Assembly (NCBI GenBank): GCA_041686915.1
Contig: JAWLDB010000143.1
Coordinates: forward strand, 1-7,101
DNA: 7,101 bases
Direction of reading: 5' to 3'
DNA from: JAWLDB01 sp041686915
GTDB lineage: Bacteria; Bacillota; UBA994; UBA5500
Shown here: piece after piece, positions 6,893 to 7,101 of the stretch
Layout: every line of letters begins with the position of its first letter
How positions within the stretch are numbered: the stretch's first letter is position 1
Notes under the pieces: model-generated
Told to the model about the DNA's origin: nothing
Databases searched by the model: none
Seen by the model: the letters and a program-made list of their open reading frames with translations, nothing else
Position numbers and translations under genes: made by a program

Positions 6893-6917
6893 GGGTCGGA
6901 TAGGATCCGACCCCTCC
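6862..6917. repeat. Double-hairpin palindromic element (REP/REPIN-like)
   Basis: TTGTAGGGG (6862-6870) leads into hairpin 1, GGGCAGAAT (6868-6876), loop TGC, ATTCTGCCC (6880-6888). After a GCCC spacer comes hairpin 2, GGGTCGGAT (6893-6901), loop AGG, ATCCGACCC (6905-6913), ending CTCC. Read on the other strand, hairpin 2 begins GGAGGGGTCGG, resembling the TGTAGGGG lead of hairpin 1. The whole is thus two related hairpins in inverted orientation, the layout of REP doublets. It lies outside coding sequence. Confidence 0.75.
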
Positions 6918-6990
6918 ATCATACCTTCTCGGTCGCTTCCCTCGTGTCCTCCTAAACGGTTGTAGGGGCAGAATTGCATTCTGCCCGCCC
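6916..6990. repeat. Direct repeat copy B (75 bp)
   Basis: This is the second copy of the 75-bp repeat, separated from copy A by 23 bp that are themselves hairpin 2. The A-B arrangement looks like a 98-bp unit duplicated in tandem, with the second hairpin missing from this copy. Confidence 0.9.
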
Positions 6991-6996
6991 CCACAA
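6960..6996. repeat. Single-hairpin version of the palindromic element
   Basis: TTGTAGGGG (6960-6968) leads the same hairpin as in copy A (stems 6966-6974 and 6978-6986, loop TGC). It is closed by CCCCCACAA (6988-6996), which is the inverse of TTGTAGGGG with one change. The element is therefore bounded by near-perfect 9-bp inverted ends, unlike copy A, which runs into a second hairpin. Confidence 0.7.
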
Positions 6997-7101
6997 CGCG
7001 CCTGCTTCCACACCAATAACTTTCCTATATAGAAGGACTTTGGCAACTTCACCTAGAATTCATACCCTTATTGAGGAATTATACTATTGGCATCGCCACA
7101 C
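6997..7101. other. Unassigned right edge
   Basis: There is no open frame worth calling and no hairpin of note. A TATACT at 7080-7085 could be a -10 for a gene to the right of the window, but no matching -35 is visible at 16-18 nt. TTGGCA at 7040-7045 has only a poor -10 partner. Confidence 0.4.

Noticed and set aside
6818..6990. CRISPR array
   Set aside because: There are only two copies, they are 75 bp long and diverged in one half, and the single spacer is itself a palindrome related to the repeat.
6678..7052. 124-aa open frame on - with internal repeats (AILPLQPF, MQFCPYNRFGG)
   Set aside because: It is the translation of the palindromic repeats read through into the kinase gene in another frame. 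It has no ribosome site and no domain.

Overview
The window reads as ordinary chromosome of a Gram-positive, probably spore-forming Firmicute (a Clostridia or Negativicutes type lineage). The evidence is the strong purine-rich Shine-Dalgarno sites, the use of TTG and GTG starts, a membrane sensor kinase whose H-box resembles the orphan sporulation kinases, and a palindromic TTGTAGGGG...CCC repeat of a kind I recall from such genomes. Base composition looks even along the window, with no obvious foreign island. The taxonomic call is inference from memory, not a search.

Layout: (1) 1-833, the 3' part of an aminoglycoside-phosphotransferase-fold (APH) kinase on +, its start lying left of the window. 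(2) About 933-1607, an L-2-amino-thiazoline-4-carboxylate (ATC) hydrolase family protein on +. (3) A hairpin at 1617-1646 between convergent genes. (4) 1654-2472, an MBL-fold metallo-hydrolase on -. (5) A divergent intergenic region, about 2473-2711. (6) 2712-4889, a two-TM, two-PAS sensor histidine kinase on +, started by TTG. (7) 4961-6205, a CNNM/CBS/CorC-type membrane transporter (hemolysin C-like) on + behind an extended -10 promoter. (8) A second convergent hairpin at 6214-6243. (9) 6248-6790, a chloramphenicol-phosphotransferase-like P-loop kinase on -. (10) 6818-6996, a 75-bp imperfect direct repeat carrying hairpin elements, then about 100 bp with nothing assignable.

The genes do not form one operon. 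They look like single transcription units separated by hairpins and promoters. Three of them (APH-like kinase, MBL hydrolase, CPT-like kinase) belong to superfamilies that include antibiotic-inactivating enzymes, but nothing in the sequence shows a resistance role. The most unusual structure is the compound palindromic repeat at the right edge. Its two kinds of hairpin have different stem sequences but the same geometry (9-bp stem, 3-nt loop, GGG...CCC base), which suggests that structure rather than sequence is kept. I found no convincing wholly new system in the window.
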